A stretch of 64,000 nt of DNA from JAPPHY01 sp965247535 (GCA_965247535.1 OZ252018.1:124001-188000); one strand, 5' to 3'; positions 51,553 to 61,566 are shown, counted from the stretch's first letter. A program made the numbers and translations. Notes: a model not told the origin generated them from the sequence alone.

Positions 51553-52239
51553 ATGAAGGGAATGTTAGCGAAGCTGTTCCGCCGTTTCTTCTCTTCAGGA
51601 TCTCGCATGCTACCAGCTGATCTACGCCGAGATCCTGTGTCCAACTATAAGGAAACTCTCTTAGTTCGTGAAATAGCTTTTCTTGACGCGCTTGAGGTAA
51701 GACAAGAGCTATCTCCGGTTCACGTGCTGGGCGCCGCCTTATACAGGCTTCGTGACGCAGACCCCGAGCTCGTGGCCCGGCTGTCCATAGATTTCCTCCT
51801 CGTGAGGCGATGGGCCATGGAGAACTTGCCCAGTCGAAGACCATTCCATGTAGAATATCCTGCCTTAGACCATGACTATACGGTCTACGTACAGGAAAAC
51901 CACGGCATCCGCCGGCTAAAGGCAACCCGTGTGAACAGGCCGGTCTGGAGGGCAGTTCCAGGGACAGGAGGGCCAGTTGGCGCTTCTGAACACCCCCCAG
52001 TTGTGGGGTCGTTTATCGCGGTACCGCCGGAGGAGCCCGTCAATAGGGACAGAACAGAAAGGGCATACCAATTGCTGGCCTCCTGCGACAATCCCGGGGA
52101 GACACCTGAGTTGACTATCGTTACCATACGCAGGATACTGACCAGGTTTCTAGACGATCAGCAAGTTCAGGACTGCATTGCAGCCCACGGAGTTACACCA
52201 CAGAGATTTCTAGCAGAACTCGGGACCCCTCCCGATTAG
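51553..52239 (+). CDS. Hypothetical protein, no recognised family
   Basis: 228 residues from ATG 51553 (a GTG at 51538 and ATG at 51562 are alternatives; Shine-Dalgarno is weak for all). N-terminal basic/hydrophobic LAKLFRRFF, a helical central part LSPVHVLGAALYRLRDADPELVARL, a glycine/proline-rich middle, and a C-terminal helical TPELTIVTIRRILTRFLDDQQVQDCIAAHGVTP. No signal peptide. It is AT-rich and next to the MITE-like element, so a transferred gene is likely. No function. Confidence 0.6.
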   Translation: MKGMLAKLFRRFFSSGSRMLPADLRRDPVSNYKETLLVREIAFLDALEVRQELSPVHVLGAALYRLRDADPELVARLSIDFLLVRRWAMENLPSRRPFHVEYPALDHDYTVYVQENHGIRRLKATRVNRPVWRAVPGTGGPVGASEHPPVVGSFIAVPPEEPVNRDRTERAYQLLASCDNPGETPELTIVTIRRILTRFLDDQQVQDCIAAHGVTPQRFLAELGTPPD

Positions 52240-52251
52240 TGTGATCGCCAC

Positions 52252-53349
52252 CTACCCCTCCCGCCCCTCCGAGCCCGCGTCCAGCGCGCCCTCTCGAATG
52301 AACACGTTGCGCGCCGGGAACGAGATCTCGATGCCCTCCTCCTCGTAGCGGCGGGCAATCGCCTTCACGAACGCGTGCTTCACCGACCACGAGCTTAGGT
52401 ATCCGTCGGATCGCATCACCACCCAGAAGTTGATGTTGGAGTCGCCGAAGTTCTCGTACCAGACCGATGGCTCGTAGTCCCGCACGGCTCCCGGCGTCTC
52501 CTGCAGCACCTGCCTCGCCACCTCTACCGTCACGCGCTCCACGTGCGCCAGGTCGCTGAAGTAGCTCACGCCTACCTGCATGTAGACTGACATCTCCTCG
52601 TAGGGGTAGTTGAAGTTCGTGGTAATGCTGTCGGCAAGCCTGGAGTTGGGAACAAAGACGATGTTGTTCGAAAGCAGTCGAACGCGGGTGGTGCGCCAGC
52701 CTATTTGATCGATGGCGCCCACCATGCCTCCTTCGAGCTCCACGTAGTCGCCCACCCGTATCGACCCGTCGGTGGTCACGCTGAGGCCGGCGAACAGGTT
52801 GGTGAGCGTTCCCTGCAGCGCGAGCGCCACGGCCAGGCCCCCGACGCCAAGGCCCGCTATGAGCGGCGCAATCGAAATGCCCAGACGGTCCAGTACGACC
52901 AGCCCGGCCATCGCAAGCACGACGGCGTTCGCTATCTGCGTGGCAATTGGCGTCACCGACTCCACTACCCGGCCCTGTGCCGTTCGCTGGCCCACGCGGC
53001 CAAGGGCCCACCGGATGGCGTCGTCCTGCGCGCGTATGGCCCCGTACAGCACGACGCCGATGCTGATGATGACGAACGCGCTCGTAATGACGTTCCGGTA
53101 CTCAGCCAGCGAGGGCTGCCACCTCAGCCCTACGTACACGCCGAACAGGATGAGCAGGAGGGAAAGCGCCCCGTCGACGTCATCGATGAGGTTGGCGCGG
53201 AGGCAGGCCGGTTCCTTGCGTCGCAGGCCTCTCTTGACCGCGCCGGTAATGATTCGCACCACCAACGAGACGACAAGTCCCGCCAGGGCCGCCGACCCCA
53301 GGTACACCAGGTCGCCCAGGGTCACTCCCTCCAGGACCACTCTGTCCAT
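52252..53349 (-). CDS. MscS-family mechanosensitive channel
   Basis: Small-conductance mechanosensitive channel, 365 residues from the ATG at 53349 (AAGGAG about seven bases upstream; the longer frame is not used). N-terminal helices, then the pore helix VGGLAVALALQGTLTNLFAGLSV (about residues 165-188), the middle domain IRVGDYVELEGGMVGAIDQIGWRTTRVR with NSRLADSITTNF, and a C-terminal alpha/beta domain ending ISFPARNVFIRE. Opens under hypo-osmotic shock. Confidence 0.93.
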   Translation of the reverse strand: MDRVVLEGVTLGDLVYLGSAALAGLVVSLVVRIITGAVKRGLRRKEPACLRANLIDDVDGALSLLLILFGVYVGLRWQPSLAEYRNVITSAFVIISIGVVLYGAIRAQDDAIRWALGRVGQRTAQGRVVESVTPIATQIANAVVLAMAGLVVLDRLGISIAPLIAGLGVGGLAVALALQGTLTNLFAGLSVTTDGSIRVGDYVELEGGMVGAIDQIGWRTTRVRLLSNNIVFVPNSRLADSITTNFNYPYEEMSVYMQVGVSYFSDLAHVERVTVEVARQVLQETPGAVRDYEPSVWYENFGDSNINFWVVMRSDGYLSSWSVKHAFVKAIARRYEEEGIEISFPARNVFIREGALDAGSEGREG

Positions 53350-53504
53350 AGTGCGTCTCCTTCCGGTCTGCGCCGCGTGGCGTCGATACCGGAACAATGG
53401 TAGCCGTACCACGCAGGCGGGTCAATCCTGCATCGGGCGGCGCAGGTCATGCGCTATAATGCGCGTTGCCCAACACGCAAGGGCTGCAACGGGAGAAGGA
53501 GGCC

Positions 53505-54257
53505 ATGGCCTGGTCAAGAACGCTGGGAATCTTCGCCGCGTTGGCCGCTGCGGCGGTCACGAGCGGCATCGCTGTGACGGTCGACCGCTTCCAGTGGGAG
53601 GTGGAGCTCACGCTGTGGCTCCAGGGGTTCAGCCTTGGCCCTTTCGACTTCCTGCGGGGCCTGCTGTTCTGGATGGGCGTTCGGGGCGTGGCCGGCGCGG
53701 TGATGCTGGCGGTGTGCGTGGTGCTGTGGCTGCGGCGATGGCGGTTGGAGTCGGCCTTCGTGGCACTTGCGCTCGTTCCCGACCTGCTGAACCTCGTCAT
53801 CAAGGAGACGATAGCTCGGCCGCGGCCGACGGCGGACCTGGTGGAGGTGACGATCGGCTGGGGCGGCCTGCAGGGGTTCGGCTTCCCCAGCGGCCACGCT
53901 GTGCACGCAGTAGTGTTCTACGGACTGCTGCTGTACCTGGCGCGGCGGTACGTGCCGAGCAGGCCACTGGTGCGGGCCATCGCCGTGGCGGTGGTGGGGT
54001 ACATTCTGCTGACGGGTCCGTGGCTCCTGTACGAGGGGCGGCACTGGATGCTGGACGTGCTGGGCGGCTACGCGTACGGTACGGTCTACCTGCTGTCGAT
54101 CATCTGGGCGTACGAGCGGGCGCTGGCCCGCATGCGCGCCGGCAACGGAGAGCGTCCGCGACCCAACCCTTCCGCTCATCCTGAGCTTGACGAAGGACAT
54201 GAGCGGAAGCAGGCATCTGAGTGTGCCCGCTCAAATGGTTCGACAGGCTCACCATGA
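53505..54257 (+). CDS. PAP2-family phosphatase, with repeat-derived C-terminal tail
   Basis: Membrane phosphatase of the PAP2/PgpB type, acting on lipid or isoprenoid (undecaprenyl) pyrophosphates. 250 residues from the ATG at 53505 (GGAGG two bases or GGGAG nine bases upstream). The three catalytic motifs are present: KETIARPRP, FPSGHAVHAV and YEGRHWMLDVLGG. Hydrophobic helices before and around them. After about residue 215 the frame runs through a palindromic repeat (54171-54207), giving a non-conserved polar tail rich in His, Glu and Ser. A TATAAT lies at 53455-53460. Confidence 0.88.
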   Translation: MAWSRTLGIFAALAAAAVTSGIAVTVDRFQWEVELTLWLQGFSLGPFDFLRGLLFWMGVRGVAGAVMLAVCVVLWLRRWRLESAFVALALVPDLLNLVIKETIARPRPTADLVEVTIGWGGLQGFGFPSGHAVHAVVFYGLLLYLARRYVPSRPLVRAIAVAVVGYILLTGPWLLYEGRHWMLDVLGGYAYGTVYLLSIIWAYERALARMRAGNGERPRPNPSAHPELDEGHERKQASECARSNGSTGSP

Positions 54258-54262
54258 GCGGG
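54171..54262. repeat. Palindromic repeats, copies 9 and 10
   Basis: Copy 9 (54171-54207) TCCGCTCATCCTGAGCTTGACGA...GAGCGGA; copy 10 (54226-54262) CCCGCTCA...TTCGACAGGCTCACCATGAGCGGG. The PAP2 gene ends inside copy 10. Confidence 0.8.
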
Positions 54263-54322
54263 CTTGGGGCGGGGCGGCCAAGAGCGCGAGGCGTAGCTCC
54301 CCACTCTCTAGCGGCGACTGCG

Positions 54323-55414
54323 CTAGGCTGCTGAGGTCGCTGCCATAGAACTCCCTATCCCATCAATGGCGGACTTGTTCATCAGGTAGAACACCTCTTC
54401 GCGGTCGCCGCCCATGATCCTGATTGCCACGTCCTCCATGCGAGGCTCGAGGAGGCGGTTCAACAAGAATGCTCCCCCAGCGCCGCCTATGGCCCCCACC
54501 GCGGACCCGACTCCGGGATTTACAGCAGTTCCCGCTGCTCCTCCAGCCATCGCGCACACTTGGGTAACGCCAAACCTGGTCATCAGCGTCAACGTCCTGA
54601 TGCCATGCACCCTTGCGCGATCTCCAATCTCTACACCCTTAAGCTCGCCTTCCGTGGAGACTATCTGAGTGATCAGCCTTACCGCAAGTATGATTTCACC
54701 CACATAGGGCAGCACCTCACCGATGGAGTCCGGGACGTCTATGCCCATATTGTTTGCCAGAGTCCCCAGTCCTGACTTGATGTCTTCGGTAAACTCAGTG
54801 ATTTCGATGCCAGTATCCAACAGCCGTCCTGCTGCCTCCGGGCTCGACTCCATCAACCTGTCGTAGATCTCACTGCTTACGGCGAAGTAGACGTGTTCTG
54901 GCGCCTCATCCATACGCTGCATGACATCTCCGGCGTATCCCAAGCCGCCGGCTTTCACCTGGACCAGTATGTCCCCCACGCCTTCAGGACCTCTTCCAAT
55001 CAGGTCATATACCGGCTGGTTGGGGTTTGCCGCGATCTCGAAGCTGTATCCAGGAAACCTGTCCTCCAAGATTCGCACGCTTTCCAGTTCAGCAACCTTA
55101 CCCTTCAGACTGCTGACAAAGCCTCCCACAGACCTATCGCCTCTCTCTATCATCTCCTGGAAATACTCAGCAAGTGACCATGTCTGAGAATCGTTGCCAA
55201 ACGACAAGCCGTACGCATCGTTGAGCAAATCCGATACGTTCCGCGCCTCGAACAGGGCCCCCAGCGCTTCCTCGGCTGCCTGGGCCACTTCCAGGGAGAA
55301 GAAGTCCCTGTCCATGGCCCGCAGCTTCGAGGCCGCGGTATCGTGCGCGTATCCTGCAGCAACATTGCCAACAGGGAGATGCCGCAGCTCTTCAAGCAAC
55401 TCAAGTGATTGCAT
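54323..55414 (-). CDS. Unknown protein with PD-(D/E)XK-like core and glycine-zipper segment
   Basis: 363 residues. Residues 103-160 show a nuclease-like order: a helix KGKVAELESVRILE with a conserved-looking Glu, then YDLIGRG (D137) and DILVQVKAGG (Q152-V-K154), i.e. E ... D ... QxK as in restriction-endonuclease folds. This is pattern-based inference. Residues 285-318 are Gly/Ala-rich (AMAGGAAGTAVNPGVGSAVG and continuing), a glycine-zipper that could insert in membranes. A further hydrophobic helix IILAVRLITQIVS lies at 240-253. No signal peptide. The gene starts eight bases after its upstream partner. AT-rich relative to suf. Function unknown: effector, defence nuclease or membrane regulator are all possible. 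Confidence 0.6.
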   Translation of the reverse strand: MQSLELLEELRHLPVGNVAAGYAHDTAASKLRAMDRDFFSLEVAQAAEEALGALFEARNVSDLLNDAYGLSFGNDSQTWSLAEYFQEMIERGDRSVGGFVSSLKGKVAELESVRILEDRFPGYSFEIAANPNQPVYDLIGRGPEGVGDILVQVKAGGLGYAGDVMQRMDEAPEHVYFAVSSEIYDRLMESSPEAAGRLLDTGIEITEFTEDIKSGLGTLANNMGIDVPDSIGEVLPYVGEIILAVRLITQIVSTEGELKGVEIGDRARVHGIRTLTLMTRFGVTQVCAMAGGAAGTAVNPGVGSAVGAIGGAGGAFLLNRLLEPRMEDVAIRIMGGDREEVFYLMNKSAIDGIGSSMAATSAA

Positions 55415-55422
55415 GATGCTCT

Positions 55423-55857
55423 CTAGACCGCCAGGGCGAGGACAACCGCGAGGACCGCAATTCCCGCGCCGGACATAGAAATAAAGAGCGCGAGGCGGTT
55501 CGAAGACCTGATTCTTGCGTCAGTACGCGCCTCAAGCTCCGCCATCTCTTTCTTATGGCTCTCAGCCAGCTCTTCCATGCGCGAGTTCATGGACGCTGCC
55601 TGTACCCTGACCTCTTCGTGGCTCGCTATGTGAGCCGACAGCAGCTCGTTCTGCTTCAGCACCCTGGGTATGAGCTCTCTGTTAATCCGGTCCTGTTCCT
55701 CCCAGAACCTGACCTTATCGGCTATTCCGGGTCTCTCAGGGGCGCTAGAGGCCTCCGTCTCATCAACGTCCTGCGCCTTGTCCTCGGACTGAGTATCCTC
55801 AGCCTCAGACTCACCTTCGGAAGACCGGCCAAAGGGATTCATGCGCCCAAACACCAC
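55423..55857 (-). CDS. Coiled-coil protein with C-terminal membrane anchor, unknown
   Basis: 144 residues from GTG 55857, which has AAGGAGG six bases upstream; ATG 55842 is an alternative. The N terminus is an acidic, disordered stretch (SEGESEAEDTQSEDKAQDVDE), residues about 50-115 form a coiled coil including RFWEEQDRINRELIPRVLKQN and SRMEELAESHKKEMAELEAR, and residues about 122-144 are a hydrophobic anchor (LALFISMSGAGIAVLAVVLAL) ending the protein. It is 48 bases downstream of sufU and followed after eight bases by the glycine-zipper protein, so the two form one operon, perhaps co-transcribed with suf. A tail-anchored scaffold for its partner is a reasonable guess. Confidence 0.6.
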   Translation of the reverse strand: MVFGRMNPFGRSSEGESEAEDTQSEDKAQDVDETEASSAPERPGIADKVRFWEEQDRINRELIPRVLKQNELLSAHIASHEEVRVQAASMNSRMEELAESHKKEMAELEARTDARIRSSNRLALFISMSGAGIAVLAVVLALAV

Positions 55858-55905
55858 GGCACGCCTCCTTCCGTGAACTGGGACGTAAGGCCACAAAGCG
55901 GGGGA

Positions 55906-56370
55906 TCAGCCACCGGCGCGCTTGCGGTGCGCGCGGATGCCGTCGGAGAGCGCAGCCCATGCCAGCAGTGCGCACTTGATGCGAATGGGGAAGTTCTTGA
56001 CGCCCGCAAGCGATTCAACCTCGCCCAGCAAGTCCTGCTCCTCCGACGTCGGCTCGCGGCCCTGCATCATGTCGCGGAACAGGAAGTAGAGCCCTTCCGC
56101 TTCCTCCAGGCTCTTGCCCTTTATGGCCTGCGTAAGCATCGAGGCCGACGCCTGGCTGATCGAGCAGCCCGTCCCGCGGAAGCTCACGCCGTCGACCACG
56201 TCGTCGTCCAGGCTCAACCGCAGGTAAACCTCGTCGCCGCAGAAGGGGTTGACGCCCTCCGACACGATGTCCGCGTCCGCAAGCTCCGCCTGGTTTCGCG
56301 GGCTGCGGTAGTGGTCGAGAATGATCTCGCGGTAGAGGTCGTCTACATCCGAGAAGTTGAAGCTCTGCAT
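55906..56370 (-). CDS. sufU: SUF-system Fe-S scaffold SufU (IscU/NifU-like)
   Basis: 154 residues. SufU-type motifs: DHYRSPRNQAEL, GVNPFCGDEVYLRLSLD (Cys), RGTGCSISQASASMLTQAIKGKS (Cys), and the third Cys in IKCALLAWAAL near the end, with the SufU insertion between. In Gram-positives SufU activates SufS as a zinc sulfur-transferase; here it directly follows sufS in the operon. ATG at 56370. Confidence 0.95.
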   Translation of the reverse strand: MQSFNFSDVDDLYREIILDHYRSPRNQAELADADIVSEGVNPFCGDEVYLRLSLDDDVVDGVSFRGTGCSISQASASMLTQAIKGKSLEEAEGLYFLFRDMMQGREPTSEEQDLLGEVESLAGVKNFPIRIKCALLAWAALSDGIRAHRKRAGG

Positions 56371-56393
56371 GGTTGCGCTGCGGGTGAGGTGTC

Positions 56394-57644
56394 CTACGTC
56401 CTGGCGTGCGTGCCCGAGAAGTACCTGATCGACTCCCGGACGGCGGCCACGAGCAGGTCCACCTCTTCCTCCGTGTTATAGACGTAGAAGCTGGCGCGAG
56501 CGGTTGCGGGCACGGCCAGCTTGCCCATCAGCGGCATGGCGCAGTGGTGGCCCGTGCGTATGGCGATGCCCTCGCGGTCCAGCATGGTGCCGAGGTCGTG
56601 GGGGTGAACGGCCTCGGAGTAGAACGACACGATCCCGCCCCTCTGCGAGACGTCACGCGGCCCAAACGTGCGTACCTCCTCCGACTCCTCCAGCTCGCGG
56701 AAGGCGTTGAGCGCGTACTCCGTTATGGCCACCTCGTGCTCCCGCACGTTGTCCATGCCCAGGGCCTCCAGGTAGTCCACGGCCGCGCCCAGGGCGATTG
56801 TGTCTGCGATGTTCGGGGTGCCGGCCTCGAAGCGCATGGGCAGGTCGTTCCACGTGGCCCTGTCGTCCCACACCTGCAGCACCATCTCGCCGCCGTGCAG
56901 GAAGGGCTCCATGTCCTCGATGACTTCCTGCTTGACGTACAGCACGCCGATGCCCGTTGGCCCAAGCATCTTATGGCCGGAGAACGCCAGGAAGTCGCAG
57001 TCCAGGTCGGTCACGTCCGTCTTCAGGTGCGGTACGCTCTGGGCGCCGTCTATCAGCACCCGCGCGCCCACTCGATGCGCGGCCTTTGTGAGCTCCTTCA
57101 CGGGGTTGATGGTGCCCAGGACGTTGGACATGTGGTTCAGTGTGAGCAGCTTTGTGCGAGGCGTGAGCAGGTTGTCGAGATCGGAGAGGTCCAGGGTCTG
57201 CTCGTGGGTGAGCGGGATGAACCGGAGCGTCGCGCCCCGGTCCTGTGCGACCTGCTGCCAGGGCACCAGGTTACTGTGGTGCTCCATGTGGGTGGTGAGA
57301 ATTTCGTCGCCGGGGCCGACGTTGCTGCGCGCCCAGGTCTGCGCCACCAGGTTGATGGCCTCCGTCGTGTTGCGCACCAGCACCACGCCCGTGGTGGACG
57401 GGGCGCCGATGAACGCGGCGAACTTGCTGCGGGCTTCCTCGTAGCGGTCGGTGGCCTCCATGCTCAGCGCGTGGACGCCGCGGTGGATGTTGGAGTTGTA
57501 GCTTTCGTAGTACTCGACGAGAGCCTGGATGACCTGCGCGGGCTTCTGCGATGTGGCGGCGTTGTCCAGGTATACCAGGGGCTTGCCGTACACCTCACGC
57601 GAGAGAATGGGGAAGTCTTTTCGTACTGCCTTGACGTCTAGCAT
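56394..57644 (-). CDS. sufS: Cysteine desulfurase SufS
   Basis: PLP enzyme extracting sulfur from cysteine for Fe-S clusters; group II desulfurase. 416 residues: VYLDNAATSQKP near the N terminus, TTHMEHHSNLVPWQ, the PLP lysine in FSGHKMLGPTGIGVLYVK, and the sulfur-carrying Cys in RTGHHCAMPLM. ATG at 57644. Fourth gene of sufB-C-D-S-U. Confidence 0.97.
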   Translation of the reverse strand: MLDVKAVRKDFPILSREVYGKPLVYLDNAATSQKPAQVIQALVEYYESYNSNIHRGVHALSMEATDRYEEARSKFAAFIGAPSTTGVVLVRNTTEAINLVAQTWARSNVGPGDEILTTHMEHHSNLVPWQQVAQDRGATLRFIPLTHEQTLDLSDLDNLLTPRTKLLTLNHMSNVLGTINPVKELTKAAHRVGARVLIDGAQSVPHLKTDVTDLDCDFLAFSGHKMLGPTGIGVLYVKQEVIEDMEPFLHGGEMVLQVWDDRATWNDLPMRFEAGTPNIADTIALGAAVDYLEALGMDNVREHEVAITEYALNAFRELEESEEVRTFGPRDVSQRGGIVSFYSEAVHPHDLGTMLDREGIAIRTGHHCAMPLMGKLAVPATARASFYVYNTEEEVDLLVAAVRESIRYFSGTHART

Positions 57645-57696
57645 TGGTATCCTCCCACCGCTGCCGGTGGACGTTCGCGTACCGCCTCCGCCGCTC

Positions 57697-59046
57697 CTAT
57701 CCGATGTCCCCCAGCCACTCGCGCAGCGTATCCGCGGCCAGGCCGTCTATCTGCGAGCGAAGTGTCTCGTTGCCTATGCCGTTGATGACCTCGCTGAGGA
57801 ACGCACGGGTCAGCAGCCCTCGCGCCATCCTCTCGTCGATGCCGCGGCTGCGCAGGTAGAACAGCGCCATGGGGTCCATGTGCCCGCACGCGGCGCCGTG
57901 GCCGCACTTCACGTCGTCGCAGTAGATCCAGAAGGCCGGCTTGGTGTCCGCCTCCGCTTGGTCGGAGAGCAGCAGGTTCTTGTCCACCTGGTGGGCGTTC
58001 ACCTTTACCGCGCCCTCTCGCACGATGATGCTGCCGTGAAAGACCGATCGCGACCTGCCGTCCAGGATGCCCTTGTACAGCTCCCGGCTGGTGGTATACG
58101 GCTTGGCGTGATCGATGATGACCTGGTTGTCCACGTGCTGGCGGCCGGTTACCAGGTAGAACCCCGTGAGCAGGCAGGAGCAGTCCTGATCCAGCGTCAC
58201 CAGGTTCAGGTTGTTACGCGTCAGCCTGCCACCCATGTCTATATTGACCGACGTGAACCGGCTGTCGCGCTCCAGGGCGACGTGGGTGTTCGTGATGTGG
58301 TAGGCCTGCTCGGACTGGCGCTGCACCTTGTAGTAGTCGAGGCGTGCAGCCGCGCCGACCACCACCTCCGTAACGGCGTTGGTGAGGTGCTCGCCCTCGG
58401 AGAGGCCCGCGTAGACCTCCAGAACGGAGGCGCTGCTCTCCTCGCCGGCTACGATGAGCACGCGCGGATGGGCCACCGTCTCCTGCTCGTCGCCCGTGGA
58501 GATGAACAGCAGCCGAATTGGATCGTCCACTCGTGCGCCGCGGGACACGTGCACGAATGCGCCATCGTGTAGGAAGGCAGTGTTGAGCGCAGTGAATGCG
58601 TTGTCATGGTATCCGGCGAATCGCGCCAGATGCTGCTGAACCAGGTCAGGCGTCGAGCGCATTGCCTCCGCCAGGCTGACCGCCGTCACGCCGTCCGGCA
58701 GCACATCGACGCTCGAGAGCGTCTCGCTGTACCGGCCGTTCACGAACACGAGCTGAGGCCATCCGGGTGCGCCGAGCGAGGTCCGTTCCACGGCGCCGGG
58801 GTCGATTGCGGCGGCTGTGCCGGTCAGACCGAGGCGCACCGGCACGCGTGCGATGGGCATCACGTCCGTGTACTTCCACTCCTCGTTGCCGCGACGCGCG
58901 GTGGGAAAGCCGAGTTCCCGGAACCTGTCGAGTGCGTCCCTGCGAAGCTCCCTGGCCCACGCGGGGTCGTGCGATGCGCCGTTGCTTTCGAAGGACTCGG
59001 AGGCCGCCAGGTACGCCTCCTTCTGGGTTGCTGTGCGCTGGGTCAT
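57697..59046 (-). CDS. sufD: Fe-S cluster assembly protein SufD
   Basis: Scaffold partner of SufB in the SufBCD complex. 449 residues from the ATG at 59046, four bases after the sufC stop; the longer frame that enters sufC is not used. Beta-helix core with DYYKVQRQSEQAYHITNTHVALERD, VHAHQVDKNLLLSDQAEADTKP-like stretch, and the conserved C-terminal CGHGAACGHMDPMALFYLRSRGI. SufD pattern with the N-terminal WARELRRDALDRFRELGFP. Confidence 0.95.
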   Translation of the reverse strand: MTQRTATQKEAYLAASESFESNGASHDPAWARELRRDALDRFRELGFPTARRGNEEWKYTDVMPIARVPVRLGLTGTAAAIDPGAVERTSLGAPGWPQLVFVNGRYSETLSSVDVLPDGVTAVSLAEAMRSTPDLVQQHLARFAGYHDNAFTALNTAFLHDGAFVHVSRGARVDDPIRLLFISTGDEQETVAHPRVLIVAGEESSASVLEVYAGLSEGEHLTNAVTEVVVGAAARLDYYKVQRQSEQAYHITNTHVALERDSRFTSVNIDMGGRLTRNNLNLVTLDQDCSCLLTGFYLVTGRQHVDNQVIIDHAKPYTTSRELYKGILDGRSRSVFHGSIIVREGAVKVNAHQVDKNLLLSDQAEADTKPAFWIYCDDVKCGHGAACGHMDPMALFYLRSRGIDERMARGLLTRAFLSEVINGIGNETLRSQIDGLAADTLREWLGDIG

Positions 59047-59050
59047 GTGC

Positions 59051-59818
59051 TTAGCCGGAGGCCTGAACGGCTTCCGCAGACCTCCCCAGGTGGTCGTAGC
59101 CCCCGGACTCCACCTCCAGGGCAAGCTCCTTACCGCCTGACTTGACGATTCGTCCGTCGATGAGCACGTGGACCCTGTCGGGCACCACGAAGTTGAGGAT
59201 GCGCTGGTAGTGGGTCACCAGGATGATGGCGTTGTCGGGCCGCCGCAGCTGGTTGATGCCGTCGGCCACAATGCGAAGGGCATCCACGTCCAGGCCGGAG
59301 TCCGGCTCGTCCAGGATGGACAGCTTCGGCTCGAAGATGGCCATCTGCAGCACCTCGTTGCGCTTCTTCTCGCCTCCCGAGAACCCCTCGTTGACGGCGC
59401 GCTTGGTGAGGTTGCGGTCCATCTCCACCACTTCCACGCGCTCGTTGAGAAGCCGGTCGAACTTCAGGACGTCGAGCTCCTCCTGGCCCTTGCTCTTGCG
59501 AATGGCGTTGAAGCCTGCGCGCATGAAGTGGTCAAGCCGCACGCCCGGCACCTCGATGGGGTGCTGGAAGCAGAGGAAGAGGCCGGCCCGCGCACGGTCC
59601 TCAGGCAGCTTCGCTAGAATGCTCTCGCCCTCGAAGAGCACGTCGCCGGAGGTGGCGGTGTACGACGGGTTCCCGGCGAGAACGTTGGCAAGCGTACTCT
59701 TGCCGGAGCCGTTCGGCCCCATGATGGCGTGCACCTCGCCCGCGTTCACGCTGAGGTCAACGCCCTTGAGTATCTCTACGCCGCCTATTGCGGCGTGAAG
59801 GTCCGTTATCTGAAGCAT
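59051..59818 (-). CDS. sufC: Fe-S assembly ATPase SufC
   Basis: ABC-type ATPase of the SufBCD complex, 255 residues. Walker A GPNGSGKSTLANVLAG, signature FSGGEKKRNEVLQM, Walker B SILDEPDSGLDVDAL with the SufC-specific VDAL, and the switch His TH in ILVTHYQRILNFV. ATG at 59818. Sits between sufB and sufD with 46 and 4 bases on the two sides. Confidence 0.97.
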   Translation of the reverse strand: MLQITDLHAAIGGVEILKGVDLSVNAGEVHAIMGPNGSGKSTLANVLAGNPSYTATSGDVLFEGESILAKLPEDRARAGLFLCFQHPIEVPGVRLDHFMRAGFNAIRKSKGQEELDVLKFDRLLNERVEVVEMDRNLTKRAVNEGFSGGEKKRNEVLQMAIFEPKLSILDEPDSGLDVDALRIVADGINQLRRPDNAIILVTHYQRILNFVVPDRVHVLIDGRIVKSGGKELALEVESGGYDHLGRSAEAVQASG

Positions 59819-59864
59819 TGGCAGTGTCTCCTGTATGCGCCCGTGATGGTCGACCCGCGGGGGA

Positions 59865-61322
<1,458 letters not shown>

Positions 61323-61449
61323 TTGCTCACTCCCTCCCGCGCCTCTTCGCCGGAGCCCAGCGGCCTCGGCGGTTCGGAGACACGAATGCCAGCGGTTCTA
61401 CATCTATCCGGGGTACCTGTGGCCGGGCACACCTGACGCTGCACCGGAC

Positions 61450-61476
61450 AATTGTCGACCTAATTGGTCGACAATT
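61450..61476. promoter_or_regulatory. Inverted-repeat operator at the suf promoter
   Basis: A perfect 11-bp inverted repeat with a 5-bp spacer: AATTGTCGACC at 61450-61460 and GGTCGACAATT at 61466-61476, immediately downstream of the suf -10 (61477-61482). The position fits a repressor site for an Fe-S or redox sensor; which factor binds is unknown. Confidence 0.7.
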
Positions 61477-61505
61477 ATGCTAGCACAGGGCAGTGTGCCG
61501 GTCAA
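61477..61505 (-). promoter_or_regulatory. Promoter of the suf operon
   Basis: Minus strand TTGACC (61500-61505), a 17-base spacer, TAGCAT (61477-61482) with a TGC extension. Confidence 0.7.
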
Positions 61506-61566
61506 TAGAGGCTGCGCAGGCACGGTTGGCATTGGAGACTCATGTGTCCGGAGCAAGTGCATCCCC

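Noticed and set aside
39056..54262. CRISPR array from the repeated palindromes
   Set aside because: Units differ in orientation and spacing, are far apart and are imperfect; no regular spacers.
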